Source: JAOPZW01 sp963806015
Lineage (GTDB): Bacteria > Actinomycetota > Thermoleophilia > Solirubrobacterales > Solirubrobacteraceae
Assembly: GCA_963806015.1 (NCBI GenBank)
Contig: CAWDWM010000005.1
Coordinates: forward strand, 248,001-312,000
DNA length: 64,000 nucleotides
Direction: 5' to 3'
Made by a program: the position numbers and the translations under genes. How positions within the stretch are numbered: position 1 is the first letter of the stretch; each line of letters starts with the position of its first letter. The notes beneath the pieces are model-generated. The model saw only the letters and a list, made by a program, of their open reading frames with translations. It did no database searches and was not told the DNA's origin. Positions 25,242 to 35,755 of the stretch are shown here, in pieces.

Positions 25242-26162
25242 ATGCCCTCCAACTGGCCCGTGCTGTCCTACGAGGATTGGAGCGCGACCTGCGACACGCT
25301 CCACGCGCACACCCAGGTCCTCGGCAAGCTGGCGGCGACGCTCGCCCCGCCCGAGCCCCAGCTCCAGCACGCTGCGCTGCGGCTCACCGCGCGGGGCTGG
25401 GAGAGCCCCCCGCTGCCCGCCCCCGACGGCTCGGGGGCACTGGTCGTCGCGCTGGACCTGCATGCCCACGAGGCGGTGGCCGAGCACAGCGACGGGCGTG
25501 CCCAGCGCGTCGCGCTCACGCCCGACCGGCCGGTCGGCGCGGTCACGCGCGAGCTGCTGCAGGCCGTGCGCGACCTCGGCGGCAGCGTCGAGATCGACCC
25601 GACGCCGCAGGAGGTCCCGTGGAGCGTCGCGCTCGACGAGGACGACGAGCACGCGACCTACGACACAGGCCAGGTCGCCTCCTACCACGCGGCCGCGACC
25701 CAGGCGGCGCTCGTCCTCGCCGCCTTCCGCGCGCCCTATCGCGGACGCTCGACCCCGGTCAACGCGTGGTGGGGCTCGTTCGACCTCGCGGTCAACCTGT
25801 TCTCGGGGCTGCCCGCTGATCCGCCCTCCGATGACTTCATCATGCGCAACGCGATGGACGCGCAGGAGGTCGCCGTCGGCTGGTGGCCGGGCGACACGCG
25901 CTACGGCAAGGCCGCCTTCTACGCCTACGCGCACCCGGCGCCCGAGGGGTTCGCGGAGGCCACGCTCTCCCCCGCGGCCGGGCGCTGGGATGCCGCGCTC
26001 GGCGAGTACGTCCTGGACTGGGAGGACGTCTGCGCCGCCGACGATCCCCATGCCTTCGCGCTCGCGTTCGCCCGCTCGGCCTTCCGCCATGCCTGCCTGG
26101 TGTGCGGGTGGAGTCCCGACCTCGCGGCCAGCGCCGAGGGCACGCCCCCACCGGTGAAGTGA
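25242..26162 (+). CDS. DUF5996 family protein
   Basis: A 306-residue cytoplasmic protein with the DUF5996 pattern: WPVLSYEDWSATCDTLHAHTQVLGKLA at the N terminus (read 6-32), FRAPYRGRSTPVNAWWGSFDLAV in the middle, and GWWPGDTRYGKAAFYAYAHP followed by W/Y-rich strands. The function is unknown. It appears monocistronic: the next gene is convergent and the upstream one divergent. Confidence 0.85.
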   Translation: MPSNWPVLSYEDWSATCDTLHAHTQVLGKLAATLAPPEPQLQHAALRLTARGWESPPLPAPDGSGALVVALDLHAHEAVAEHSDGRAQRVALTPDRPVGAVTRELLQAVRDLGGSVEIDPTPQEVPWSVALDEDDEHATYDTGQVASYHAAATQAALVLAAFRAPYRGRSTPVNAWWGSFDLAVNLFSGLPADPPSDDFIMRNAMDAQEVAVGWWPGDTRYGKAAFYAYAHPAPEGFAEATLSPAAGRWDAALGEYVLDWEDVCAADDPHAFALAFARSAFRHACLVCGWSPDLAASAEGTPPPVK

Positions 26163-26177
26163 GCCGGCGCCCGTAGG

Positions 26178-26999
26178 TCAGCCGCCGGCGTCCGCGAGCA
26201 CGAACGCCACGCTGTCGCCGGCCACCAGCGGCGCCTGCGGGTCGCGCGTGATGTGGTCGCCGTTGAGCTCAGCCACGACCTGGCCGTCGAGGCTCAGCCC
26301 GCCGGCGGCGGCAGCCTCCGCGATGGTGGCCGCGTTGACGCGCCGGACCGCGCCGGAGATCCGGACCGTCACCTCGGGCCCCGGACGGGCACGCGCCGCC
26401 TCGTAGTCGGAGGGCTCGTTGAGGTTGAGCAGGGAGTCGAGGTCGGGGTCGAGCGCCGCCAGCGCCGGGTCGGCCAGCAGCGCGTCGGCGTCCAGGCGGC
26501 GCACACGGCAGGCCTCGAAGAGGAACGCGAGGCGCATCCGGTCGTCGGCGATGAGGCGCTCGACGACGTCGGCGAGCTCGGTCCGGTAGAGCGCCGCCAG
26601 CGGATGGCGGAAGCCGCCGACGTCCGGCAGCACCACATCGACGTCGTCGTCGAGCGCGGCGAGCAGGCGGTGGATGAAACGCGGGTGCAGGAGCGGCACG
26701 TCCGTAGCCGAGGCGTAGGCCACGGGCGCGTGGTCGCGGACGGCGGCCAGCCCGGCCGCGAGCCCCTGGAGCGGGCCGGCGCCCTCGCGGGCGTCCTCGA
26801 CCACCTCCACCCCCTCGGGCAGCTGCGGGAGTGCCTGCCCCGGCGCGCGCACCACGACGACCGGGCCGTCGACCGCCCGCCCCACGACGCCCACGACGCG
26901 CCGCAGCAGCGTCGAGCCGTGCCACTCCAGCGTGCCCTTGGGCGTCCCCATCCGCGACGAGCGCCCACCGGCCAGCACGATCCCCGCGACCTGCGCCAT
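26178..26999 (-). CDS. Molybdopterin nucleotidyltransferase fused to a MoaD/ThiS-like domain
   Basis: A 273-residue fusion. Residues 1-200 are a MobA/MocA-type nucleotidyltransferase with LAGGRSSRMGTPKGTLEWHG (9-28), REGAGPLQGLAAGL and SATDVPLLHP. The TPK in the loop and LEWHG resemble MocA (CTP) as much as MobA (GTP). Residues about 208-273 look like a ubiquitin-like sulfur carrier: VTVRISGAVRRV, VVAELNGDHITRD, VAGDSVAFVLADAGG, ending exactly in GG as MoaD/ThiS do. It would add GMP or CMP to molybdopterin and perhaps carry sulfur. It is divergent from fdhD. Confidence 0.85.
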   Translation of the reverse strand: MAQVAGIVLAGGRSSRMGTPKGTLEWHGSTLLRRVVGVVGRAVDGPVVVVRAPGQALPQLPEGVEVVEDAREGAGPLQGLAAGLAAVRDHAPVAYASATDVPLLHPRFIHRLLAALDDDVDVVLPDVGGFRHPLAALYRTELADVVERLIADDRMRLAFLFEACRVRRLDADALLADPALAALDPDLDSLLNLNEPSDYEAARARPGPEVTVRISGAVRRVNAATIAEAAAAGGLSLDGQVVAELNGDHITRDPQAPLVAGDSVAFVLADAGG

Positions 27000-27055
27000 G
27001 CCTGGACGCTACCCGTGACCCGCTCAACCCTGCGCTCGCTATGCTCGATGGCCTG

Positions 27056-27805
27056 ATGGCCGCGCACATGGTCGCCATCATCGAGCGCGACGGCCAGCGT
27101 GACGAGGTGGCCGTCGAGGAGCCGATGGAGATCCGCGTCGACGGCCAAGCGCTGTCGGTCACCATGCGCACCCCGGGCCACGACGAGGAGCTGGCGCTCG
27201 GCTTCCTGCTCGGCGAGGGGCTCATCGACGGCCCGCGCCAAGCGGGCCTGACCGAGGATCTCGCCAACAACATCATCGAGGTCGCCGGGCCGCTGACGCG
27301 CGATCCCTCGGCGCGGCGCTTCTACACGACGTCGTCGTGCGGCGTGTGCGGCCGTGGCTCGCTGGAGGAGGTCGCCGTGAACGCCTCGGCGGCCTCCCCG
27401 GGCCCCGTCATCGCGCGTGATCTGCTGGCCGCGCTCCCCGATCGGCTGCGCCAGCCGACCTTCGCGCGCACCGGCGGCCTGCACGCGACCGGGCTCTTCA
27501 CCGCCGCGGGCGAGCTGCTGCTCGTGCGCGAGGACGTGGGGCGCCACAACGCGATGGACAAGGTCGTCGGCCGCGCCCTGCTCGACGGACTCGTGCCCCT
27601 GCACCCCCACGTGTTGTGCGTGAGCGGCCGGCTCTCCTTCGAGCTCGTGCAGAAGGCCGCCGTCGCCGGCGCTCCGATCCTCGTGGGCGTCGGCGCCCCG
27701 ACCTCGCTGGCGATCGAGCTCGCCGCCGACCGCGGCCTCACGCTGGCGGGCTTCGCGCGCGGCGGCTCCGTCAACGTCTACACCCGCCCCGAGCGGGTGG
27801 GTTGA
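27056..27805 (+). CDS. fdhD: FdhD sulfurtransferase for molybdenum cofactor
   Basis: A 249-residue FdhD. VAVEEPMEIRVDG, TPGHDEELALGFLLGEGLI and the loop SSCGVCGRGSLEE (Cys95, Cys98) carry the persulfide Cys pair; EDVGRHNAMDKVVG and FARGGSVNVYT are the conserved nucleotide-binding and C-terminal blocks. FdhD passes sulfur to the Mo cofactor of formate dehydrogenase. No formate dehydrogenase is in this window; the Mo enzyme here is of xanthine dehydrogenase type. In-frame ATGs at 27041 and 27068 are also possible starts. Confidence 0.92.
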   Translation: MAAHMVAIIERDGQRDEVAVEEPMEIRVDGQALSVTMRTPGHDEELALGFLLGEGLIDGPRQAGLTEDLANNIIEVAGPLTRDPSARRFYTTSSCGVCGRGSLEEVAVNASAASPGPVIARDLLAALPDRLRQPTFARTGGLHATGLFTAAGELLLVREDVGRHNAMDKVVGRALLDGLVPLHPHVLCVSGRLSFELVQKAAVAGAPILVGVGAPTSLAIELAADRGLTLAGFARGGSVNVYTRPERVG

Positions 27806-27846
27806 CGCCACCGAGCTGAGCGGGGCCCTCGGGTAGCCCCGCGCAC

Positions 27847-27859
27847 GTTTGTACCAAAC
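27847..27859. promoter_or_regulatory. GntR-type operator-like inverted repeat
   Basis: GTTTG-TAC-CAAAC (27847-27859) is a perfect inverted repeat 38 bases before the GntR/FCD start. FCD-type GntR proteins often bind TTGTACAA/TGGTACCA-like palindromes, so this is a candidate autoregulatory site. Confidence 0.5.
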
Positions 27860-27897
27860 ACCCCCCAGCGGGTGCGACGGACCGGTACCGTGTCTCC

Positions 27898-28569
27898 ATG
27901 AACACCAGCCGTCGGGCGTTGCGCCATGACGTCAGGGACGGGCTCGTGCGGGGAATCCTCGAGGGGGAGTTCGGTCCGGGGGACCGTCTCATCGAGATGC
28001 ACATCGCCAAGGAGTACGGCACGAGCCAGGGACCCGTGCGCGAGGCGCTGCGCGAGCTCGAGATGCTCGGCTTCGTGCGCAGCGAGCCCCATCGCGGAAC
28101 CTACGTCCGCGATCCCTGGCAGCAGGGGATGCTCGAGCTCTACGAGCTGCGCGGCGCGCTGGAGGAGTTCGCCGCGCGGATGGCCACGCCGAGGCTGCGC
28201 GAGGACACGAGCGCGCTGCAGGCCGAGGTCGACGCGATGGCGGCGGCGGCTGTGGCCGACGACGTCCACGCGGCCGTCGAGCACAGCGAGCGCTTCCATC
28301 GCCTCATCATCGAGGCCAGCGGCAACCAGCTGCTCGAGACGGTGTGGAGCAGCCTGAGCATCACCGACCACACCGCGCTGACGATGGTCACCCTCTCCCT
28401 GGACCTCGCCACGCTCGCGGTGTCGCATCAGCCGATCGTCGATGCCATCGCGGCGGGCGACATCGAGCTGGCCTGCCGCGTCAGCCGCGAGCATCAGGCG
28501 TGGTTCGAGGCGATGCTGGCCGCGACCGCCGAGAGCGGCTCGCGGCGCACGTCGGCGATCTCGGCCTGA
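27898..28569 (+). CDS. GntR-family regulator, FCD subfamily
   Basis: A 223-residue regulator. The N-terminal winged HTH (about 8-72) includes LIEMHIAKEYGTSQGPVREALRELE (read 31-55). The C-terminal all-helical FCD domain has the acid/His metal-site pattern in LYELRGALEEFAA, HSERFHRLIIEASGN and SREHQAWFEAM. FCD members sense carboxylic acids. It sits just past the end of the 2-oxoacid dehydrogenase operon, convergent with it, and could regulate one of the nearby catabolic operons (inference). Confidence 0.92.
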   Translation: MNTSRRALRHDVRDGLVRGILEGEFGPGDRLIEMHIAKEYGTSQGPVREALRELEMLGFVRSEPHRGTYVRDPWQQGMLELYELRGALEEFAARMATPRLREDTSALQAEVDAMAAAAVADDVHAAVEHSERFHRLIIEASGNQLLETVWSSLSITDHTALTMVTLSLDLATLAVSHQPIVDAIAAGDIELACRVSREHQAWFEAMLAATAESGSRRTSAISA

Positions 28570-28589
28570 CGGCAGCGAGCAGGCAGCGC

Positions 28590-30025
28590 TCAGACGCCCC
28601 CGGGCGCCTTCGCCCGGCCGAGCGCGACGTGCAGCGGATGACCGAGCAACAGCTCGGCCGCCTCGCGCAGGCCCTCGCTGAGCGTCGGGTGCGGGTGGAT
28701 CGTGGCGGCGACGTCGCCGGGCGCGGCCATGAGCTCGATCGCCAGCGCCCCGCCGGCGACGAGCTCGCTGGCGTGCGGACCGACGACGTGCACGCCGACC
28801 ACGCGGTCGGTGGCGGCGTCGGCCACGATCTGGGTGAACCCGTCGCGCGCGCGCAGCGTCCCCGCCCGGCCCGACGCCGCCAGCGGGAAACTCGCGACCA
28901 CCGGATCGAGCCCGGCGTCGCGCGCCTGCGCCTCGCTGAGCCCGACCGAACCGATCTCGGGATCGCTGAAGATGACCACGGGGATCGCCTGCGCGTCGAA
29001 CGCGGCGGGGCGGCCGCTGAGCGCCTCGGCGGCCACGGCCGCCTCGGCCGTGGCCTTGTGGGCCAGCGCCGGCCCGGCGACGACATCGCCGACGGCGGCG
29101 ATGCGCTCGTTCGCGCGCATGTCCTCGCCGACCTCGATCAGGCCGTCCGCGCCGACGCGGACGCCGGCCTCCACCAGGCCCAGGTCGTCGGTGTTGGGGA
29201 TCCGCCCCACGGCGACGACCACGCGATCGGCCTCGATGCGCTCCTCGCCATCGGGGCCGGCGACCACGAGCGCGTCGTCCTTCAGGCCCTGCGCGCTGCT
29301 GCGCAGCCGCAGATCGATGCCGAGCGCCTCCAGCCGCCGCAGCACCGGCGCGGTGAGGGCGGCGTCGACGGTGGGCAGGACGCGGTCGAGCGCCTCCACC
29401 ACGGTCACGCGCGCGCCGAGCTTGGCCAGCGCCGTTCCGAGCTCGAGCCCGATGTAGCCGGCGCCGACGACCGCCACGCTGGCGGGCACGGCGGTCAGCG
29501 CCAGCGCGCCGGTCGAGTCGAGGACGCGCTGGCCGTCGAAGGGCAGCCCCGGCAGCGCGACGGGCCGCGACCCTGTGGCCACGATCGCGTGCTCGAACTC
29601 GAAGAAGACGACGCCATCCTCGGGCGTGCGCACCGCCACGCGATCGGCGCGGTTGAAGCGGGCCTCGCCGTGGACCACCCGCACCCCGCCGGCGGCCAGC
29701 AGCGCGCCGACGCCGCGCGCCAGGCCCGAGCACAGCTCGCCGCGCCAGGCCTGGAAGCGCTCGAGCGAGACGCTCACGCCCTCGGCATCGAGCCCGGCGT
29801 CGCGCATCTCGTGCGTGTGGTGCGCGGCGTCGGCCAGCTCGATCAGCGCCTTGCTGGGAATGCAGCCGACCTGAAGGCAGACTCCGCCCAGCCCGGCCGG
29901 GCCCGCGCGCTCGACGAGCGTCACCTCGCGGCCGAGCTGGGCCGCGCGGATGGCGGCGGCGTAGCCGCCGGGCCCTCCGCCGAGGACGAGCAGGTCGACG
30001 GAGTCGGCGAACTCGCCGACGACCA

Positions 30026-30026
<1 letters not shown>
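28590..30026 (-). CDS. lpdA: Dihydrolipoyl dehydrogenase (E3)
   Basis: A 478-residue flavoprotein disulfide reductase. FAD motif LLVLGGGPGGYAAAIRAAQ (about 12-30) and redox-active disulfide GGVCLQVGCIPSKAL with the C-x4-C pair. NAD domain VAVVGAGYIGLELGTALA and second FAD motif IAAVGDVVAGPALAHKA. The active-site His/Glu is in HPHPTLSEGLREAA. It reoxidises the lipoyl group of E2 in the 2-oxoacid dehydrogenase complex. ATG overlaps the E2 stop (TGATG). It is the last gene of the operon. Confidence 0.95.
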
Positions 30027-31257
<1,231 letters not shown>

Positions 31258-31258
<1 letters not shown>

Positions 31259-32235
31259 CAGGCCTCCAGCGCCGCCCGGATCGCGTCGAGCACGCGATCG
31301 ACGGAGGGCACGTAGAGCTCCTCGATGGTGCCCGGCGGGTAGGGCGTGTCGTAGGCGGCCACGCGCCCGATCGGCGCCTGCAGCGTCCAGAACGCCTCCT
31401 CCTGGATCGTCGCCACCAGCTCGGCCCCGAAGCCGGCGCTCAGCGAGCCCTCGTGCAGGACGACCGCGCGCCCGCACGCGGCCACCGCCTCGCGCAGCGC
31501 GTCGACGTCGAGCGGGACGAGGCTGCGCAGGTCGAGCACCCCGACCGAATAGCCCTCCTGCTCGGCGCGCTCGGCGGCGCGCTCGGCGATGACGACGGCC
31601 GCGCTGTAGGCCACGATCACGAGGTCCCTGCCCTCGCGCACGGTGCGCGCCTTCCCCAAGGGCACGGTGTAGTCCTCCTCGGGGACCTCGTCCTTGATCA
31701 GCCGGTAGCCGCGCAGCGGCTCGCAGAAGAGCACGGGATCGGGATCGCGGATCGCCTCGGCCAACAGGCCCTTGGCGTCCCGCGCGGTGGCGGGCATGAC
31801 GACCTTCAGCCCCGGCGTGTTGACGTACTTGGCCTCATGGCTGTCGGAGTGCAGCTCGGGCGTGCGCACGTTGCCGCCGAAGGGCGCGCGGATGACCATC
31901 GGCATCGGATAGGAGCCCTGCGAGCGGAAGCTGTAGCGCGCGACCTGGCCCTCGATCTGGTGGAAGGCCTGGCTGCCGAAGCCCAGGAACTGCAGCTCGG
32001 GGATCGGGATCATCCCGCTGCACGCCAGTCCGACGGCCGAGCCGACGATGACCGCCTCGGCCAGCGGCATGTCGACCACGCGATCGTCGCCGAAGCGCTC
32101 CTGCAGGCCCTCCGTGGCGCGGAAGACCCCGCCGTTGACGCCGACGTCCTGGCCGAGCACGATCACGCGCTCGTCGCGCTCCAGAGCATCGCCCAGGGTG
32201 GAGCGGATCGCCTCGATCATCGTCATCTCGGCCAT
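31258..32235 (-). CDS. 2-oxoacid dehydrogenase E1 beta subunit
   Basis: A 325-residue transketolase-like beta subunit. GQDVGVNGGVFRATEGLQERFG (read about 28-49), the ThDP-contacting Glu region MPLAEAVIVGSAVGLACSG and EPLRGYR are present. The C-terminal transketolase domain follows with VLDLRSLVPLD and VVLHEGSLSAGFGAEL. With E1alpha it decarboxylates a 2-oxoacid and reductively acylates E2. TGATG overlaps occur at both ends, ensuring stoichiometric translation. Confidence 0.94.
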
Positions 32236-33305
32236 CAGCCGGCCTCCCGCGCCGCCGACCGGCGCTGGGCGTCCAGGCGCCCGGGCGCCCGCGCGTAGAC
32301 GTGGTCGAAGATCGCGTCCGAGCCGGGTGCCGGGCTCGCCTGCGCCTCGGCGAACGCGGCGTCGACATCGGCACGCAGCTCGTCGACCAGGCGCTGCTCG
32401 GAGGCCTCGTCGATCAACCCCTCGGCGGTCAGGTAGCGGCGCACGCGCTCGATCGGATCGAAGGCGCGGCGCTCCTCGAGCTCGACGGGGTCGACGTAGC
32501 GCGTCGGATCGTCGGAGGTGTTGTGCGGGCCCATGCGGTAGGTGCGGGCCTCGATCAGCGTCGGTCCCTCCCCCGCCCGCGCCCGCGCGACCGCCCGCGA
32601 GCAGGCGTCGTGCATCGCGAAGAGGTCGTTGCCGTCGACGAGCTCGCCGGCCATGCCGTAGCCGGCGGCGCGGGCGGCGAAGCTCACCGTGGCGGTCTGC
32701 TTGCGCACGGGGGTGGAGATGGCCCAGCCGTTGTTCTTCAGCACGAAGACGACCGGGGCCCGGCGCACGCCGGCGAGGTTCATCGCCTCGTGGGCATCGC
32801 CCTCCGACGACGCGCCGTCGCCGAAGTAGGTGGCGACCACCGCATCGCGGCCCTGCTGGCGCAGCCCCCACGCCAGGCCGACGGCATGCGGGATCTGCGC
32901 GGCCAGCGAGATCTGAAACGGCAGCACGTTGACGTCGGCGCCCATCTTGCTGCCCGCCGGGTTGCCCGTGTAGTACTGCATGGCCTGGGCCAGCCGGTAG
33001 CCGAAGCGCATCATCGCGGGCAGCTCGCGGTACTGGGGCACGATCCAGTCGCGCGCGGGGTCCAGGGCCCAGGCCGAGCCCACGACGGCGGCCTCCTCGC
33101 CGTTGACCGGCGAGAAGGTCCCCAGCCGGCCCTGGCGCTGCAGCGAGAAGCAGCGCTCGTCGCACACGCGCGAGCGCAGCATCGCGCGCCAGGCATCGAG
33201 CAGATCGTCGCCGTCGAGGGCCGGCACGTGCCCGTCGGCCAGCGTGCCGTCGAGCGCCAGCAGGCGCAGCGGCTCGGGGGTCTCGATCGTCGATGCGGCG
33301 CTCAT
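32235..33305 (-). CDS. 2-oxoacid dehydrogenase E1 alpha subunit
   Basis: A 356-residue ThDP-binding subunit. LQRQGRLGTFSPVNGEEAA and PQYRELPAMM precede the ThDP motif FGDGASSEGDAHEAMNLAG, with NNGWAIS closing it. RTYRMGPHNTSDDPTRY is the phosphorylation-loop region. The N-terminal PLRLLALDG and LGTFSP pattern is closer to branched-chain oxoacid dehydrogenases than to PDH, but this does not settle the substrate. The start overlaps the SDR stop (ATGA). It forms an alpha2beta2 heterotetramer with the next gene product. Confidence 0.93.
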   Translation of the reverse strand: MSAASTIETPEPLRLLALDGTLADGHVPALDGDDLLDAWRAMLRSRVCDERCFSLQRQGRLGTFSPVNGEEAAVVGSAWALDPARDWIVPQYRELPAMMRFGYRLAQAMQYYTGNPAGSKMGADVNVLPFQISLAAQIPHAVGLAWGLRQQGRDAVVATYFGDGASSEGDAHEAMNLAGVRRAPVVFVLKNNGWAISTPVRKQTATVSFAARAAGYGMAGELVDGNDLFAMHDACSRAVARARAGEGPTLIEARTYRMGPHNTSDDPTRYVDPVELEERRAFDPIERVRRYLTAEGLIDEASEQRLVDELRADVDAAFAEAQASPAPGSDAIFDHVYARAPGRLDAQRRSAAREAG

Positions 33306-34117
33306 GGCGCTCCTCTCGTCAGCCGTGGGCTCATGCCCTCCCAGCCGCCGTCGGCCAGCCAGCCGCCGTCGACGCGGACGCTCGAGCCGGTCAGGAAGGA
33401 CGCCTCGTCGGAGGCGAGGAAGGCGACGACGCGGGCGACCTCGCGCGCCTCGCCCAGGCGCCCCATCGGCGTGCGCCGTGCGACATCGTCGAGCGTGAAG
33501 CCACCGGCCTTGCTGGTGCCGGCCAGCAGCTCGGTGTCGACGTACGCGGGCGCGACGCTCATCACCCGCACGCCGCGCCGCGCCCATTCGACGCCCAGGG
33601 TCTTGGTCAGCCCCTCCAGGCCGTGCTTGGCGGCGCTGTACGCGGCGCGCCGCGCCAGGCCGATATGGCCGGTGATCGAGGAGACGTTGACGATGACGCC
33701 GCGCCCCGCGGCCAGCATCGGCCGGGCCGCGGCCTGCGCGCAGCGGAAGGGCGCGGTGAGGTCGAGGTCGATGATCCGCTGCCAGTCCTCCAGGGCCAGC
33801 GTCTCGGACGCCCCGACCTGGCCGGCGCCCGCGTTGTTGACCAGCACGTCGACGCGCCCGAAGGCCTCCAGCGTGCGATCCACCAGGGCGACCGGGCCGC
33901 CCTGGTCGGTGAGCTCGACGGCGACGCCGAGCGCGGCGCCGCCCTCCTCCTCGATCTCCGCCGCCGTCGCCCGCGCGCGCTCCGGCGAGCGCGAGGTGAC
34001 CACCACGGTCATGCCGCGCCCGGCCAGCTCGGCCGCCACGGCACGCCCGATGCCCGAGGAGGACCCGGTGACGATCGCCACGCGGCCGGCCAGCGGCAGG
34101 GTCCCCTCCTCGGACAT
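33302..34117 (-). CDS. SDR-family oxidoreductase
   Basis: A 271-residue classical SDR. Cofactor loop VTGSSSGIGRAVA (about 16-28), NNAGAG, catalytic Ser in VNVSSITG and YSAAK with Tyr and Lys intact. The C terminus is LTGSSVRVDGGWLADGG. ATG 34117 is preferred over the adjacent GTG at 34120. It lies between the MBL hydrolase (28-base gap) and E1alpha (4-base overlap). It may therefore make the 2-oxoacid substrate of the complex by oxidising a hydroxy acid (inference). Confidence 0.9.
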   Translation of the reverse strand: MSEEGTLPLAGRVAIVTGSSSGIGRAVAAELAGRGMTVVVTSRSPERARATAAEIEEEGGAALGVAVELTDQGGPVALVDRTLEAFGRVDVLVNNAGAGQVGASETLALEDWQRIIDLDLTAPFRCAQAAARPMLAAGRGVIVNVSSITGHIGLARRAAYSAAKHGLEGLTKTLGVEWARRGVRVMSVAPAYVDTELLAGTSKAGGFTLDDVARRTPMGRLGEAREVARVVAFLASDEASFLTGSSVRVDGGWLADGGWEGMSPRLTRGAP

Positions 34118-34145
34118 CACCCGGGCAGCCTAAACGCCGCGCGCG

Positions 34146-35021
34146 TCAGGCATGCGCCGCCTCCTTGTGCTGCGACGTGAGCTTGCCGGGGAAATCGTCG
34201 TTGGCGATCAGCGGTCCCGGCGCGCTGTCGAACGTGCGCCCCACGATGCGGCCGTGCTCGACGACGCCGGGCCGGTCATGGGCCGGCAGGACGTAGCGCG
34301 CGCCGGCCAGCGCCTTGCGGATCGCGGCCTTCTCGCCGCGCTTGCTGCCGCCATGGTTGCCGGTCACCGCGGGGTCGAGCTCCATGACCTGCAGGTGCGG
34401 GTCGACGAGCTGGTGCTCGATGTCGTAGATGACGTCGCCGCAGATGCAGGCCACGCCCTCGTCGGTGTCGACGAGGATGTTCATCGAGCCCTCGGTGTGC
34501 CCGCCGGCGGCCACGCAGCGCACGCCGGGGATGATCTCCTCCGCGTCGACCACGTCGAGGTCGAGCAGCCGCAGCGCCTCGGGATGGTGCAGGCGGTCGA
34601 CGAGGTGCTTGATGTAGGGCGCGGGGTACTGCTCGCCCATCAGCCCCGAGACCGAGTACTCGAGCTCGCGGCGGTTGATGACCACGGTCGTCCCGTCCAT
34701 CGGGAACTGGTCGTCGTAGCCGGCGTGGTCGATGTGCAGGTGGGTGTGCAGGACGTAGCGGACGTCCGTCATCTCCAGGCCGTGCTTGGCGAGCTGCTTC
34801 TCCATGCCCTGCTCGTCGCGCCACCAGCCCGTCATGCCCAGGTTGCCCATGATCGACGGGTCGCTGAAGCCCGTGTCGACGACGATCGGCGCCTCGCCGC
34901 CGGTGATGAGGAAGCCCAGCGTGGGAACCTCCTGTGCCTGTCCGGGCTCGAGCGCCAGCACGAGGAAGCTCGTGTCGAGCTCGATGTCGCCCAGGTCGAG
35001 GACCTTCACTTCGAGACCCAT
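34146..35021 (-). CDS. Metallo-beta-lactamase-fold hydrolase (AHL-lactonase-like)
   Basis: A 291-residue MBL-fold enzyme. The metal motif HTHLHIDHAGYDD (about 113-125) is the full HxHxDH. Further ligands are His in AAGGHTEGSMNI, Asp in ICGDVIYD and His in LPAHDRPG. Similarity is to AttM/AiiA-type N-acyl homoserine lactonases, but the family also hydrolyses other lactones. A strong AAGGAGGAG site (35025-35033) precedes ATG 35021. It is first gene of the SDR-E1-E2-E3 transcription unit, so a metabolic lactone is as likely as a quorum signal. Confidence 0.85.
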   Translation of the reverse strand: MGLEVKVLDLGDIELDTSFLVLALEPGQAQEVPTLGFLITGGEAPIVVDTGFSDPSIMGNLGMTGWWRDEQGMEKQLAKHGLEMTDVRYVLHTHLHIDHAGYDDQFPMDGTTVVINRRELEYSVSGLMGEQYPAPYIKHLVDRLHHPEALRLLDLDVVDAEEIIPGVRCVAAGGHTEGSMNILVDTDEGVACICGDVIYDIEHQLVDPHLQVMELDPAVTGNHGGSKRGEKAAIRKALAGARYVLPAHDRPGVVEHGRIVGRTFDSAPGPLIANDDFPGKLTSQHKEAAHA

Positions 35022-35107
35022 TCGCTCCTCCTTGTCAGGAAAGGGATGCGTTCAGGTTCGACTATCCGCCGACGGCGCCGGATCAACCATCGCACGTTCG
35101 GATGAGG

Positions 35108-35755
35108 TCAGCCGGCGAACAGACCGCGCTCGCGGGCGGCGTGCACCGCCTCGGCGCGCGACGTCGCGTCGAGCTTGCGGAACAGGTTGCGCGCGTGGGT
35201 CTTGGCCGTCGCCTCGCTGATCTGAAGGCGCCGGGCGATCTGCTTGAAGCGCAGGCCCTCCTCGAGGCTCAGCAGCAGCTCGTGCTCGCGCGTGGTGAGC
35301 GCGATGCCCTCGGCCCGCGGCACCCCCACCGCGAGCAACGGCGCCAGCGCGGCGCCGAGCCGCTCGAGCTCGAGGGCGAAGTCACTCATCGCCCGGTGCG
35401 ACGCGGTCGCCGAGAGCGACAGCGCCCCGACGACGCGCCCCTCCTCGCGCAGGGGCACCGAGCAGCCGCAGTGAAACCCGGTGAGCAGGACGATGCTGTC
35501 CAGCGGGCGGTCGAAGGCGTCGGAGGCATCGAAGTCCTCCTCGTGGAAGGCGCGCCCCTCGGACACCTGGGCGAAGTACGAACACGTGCTCAGGGGCAGC
35601 TCGGTCCCCGGCGCGAGCAGCTTGGCGCCCGCGTCGGCCGTGATCTCGAAGCGGCTCGCCTGCAGATCGATGCGCGCCACCGACACGCGGTCGACCGCGA
35701 AGGCGCCGCGCAGGACCTCCAGGGGCTGCTCCGAGGCGGCGAGCTCGTGCGTCAG
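35108..35755 (-). CDS. GAF-LuxR transcriptional regulator
   Basis: A 215-residue regulator. The GAF-like sensor (about 10-140) contains CSYFAQVSEGRAFHEEDF and FHCGCSVPLREEGRVVGALSLS, the Cys residues being possible ligand or redox contacts. The C-terminal LuxR HTH has LTTREHELLLSLEEGLRFKQIARRLQISEATAKTHARNLF (read 145-184). No ATG/GTG/TTG lies at a suitable place; CTG 35755 overlaps the cupin stop as CTGA, the pattern used by its neighbours. GTG 35686 would cut the first GAF strand. It is the last gene of the liv operon and a candidate regulator of it. Confidence 0.8.
   Translation of the reverse strand: MTHELAASEQPLEVLRGAFAVDRVSVARIDLQASRFEITADAGAKLLAPGTELPLSTCSYFAQVSEGRAFHEEDFDASDAFDRPLDSIVLLTGFHCGCSVPLREEGRVVGALSLSATASHRAMSDFALELERLGAALAPLLAVGVPRAEGIALTTREHELLLSLEEGLRFKQIARRLQISEATAKTHARNLFRKLDATSRAEAVHAARERGLFAG

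Noticed and set aside
34146..35755. Quorum-sensing/quorum-quenching locus
   Set aside because: The LuxR-type protein has a GAF-like and not an autoinducer domain, and there is no LuxI; the MBL enzyme is in a metabolic operon.
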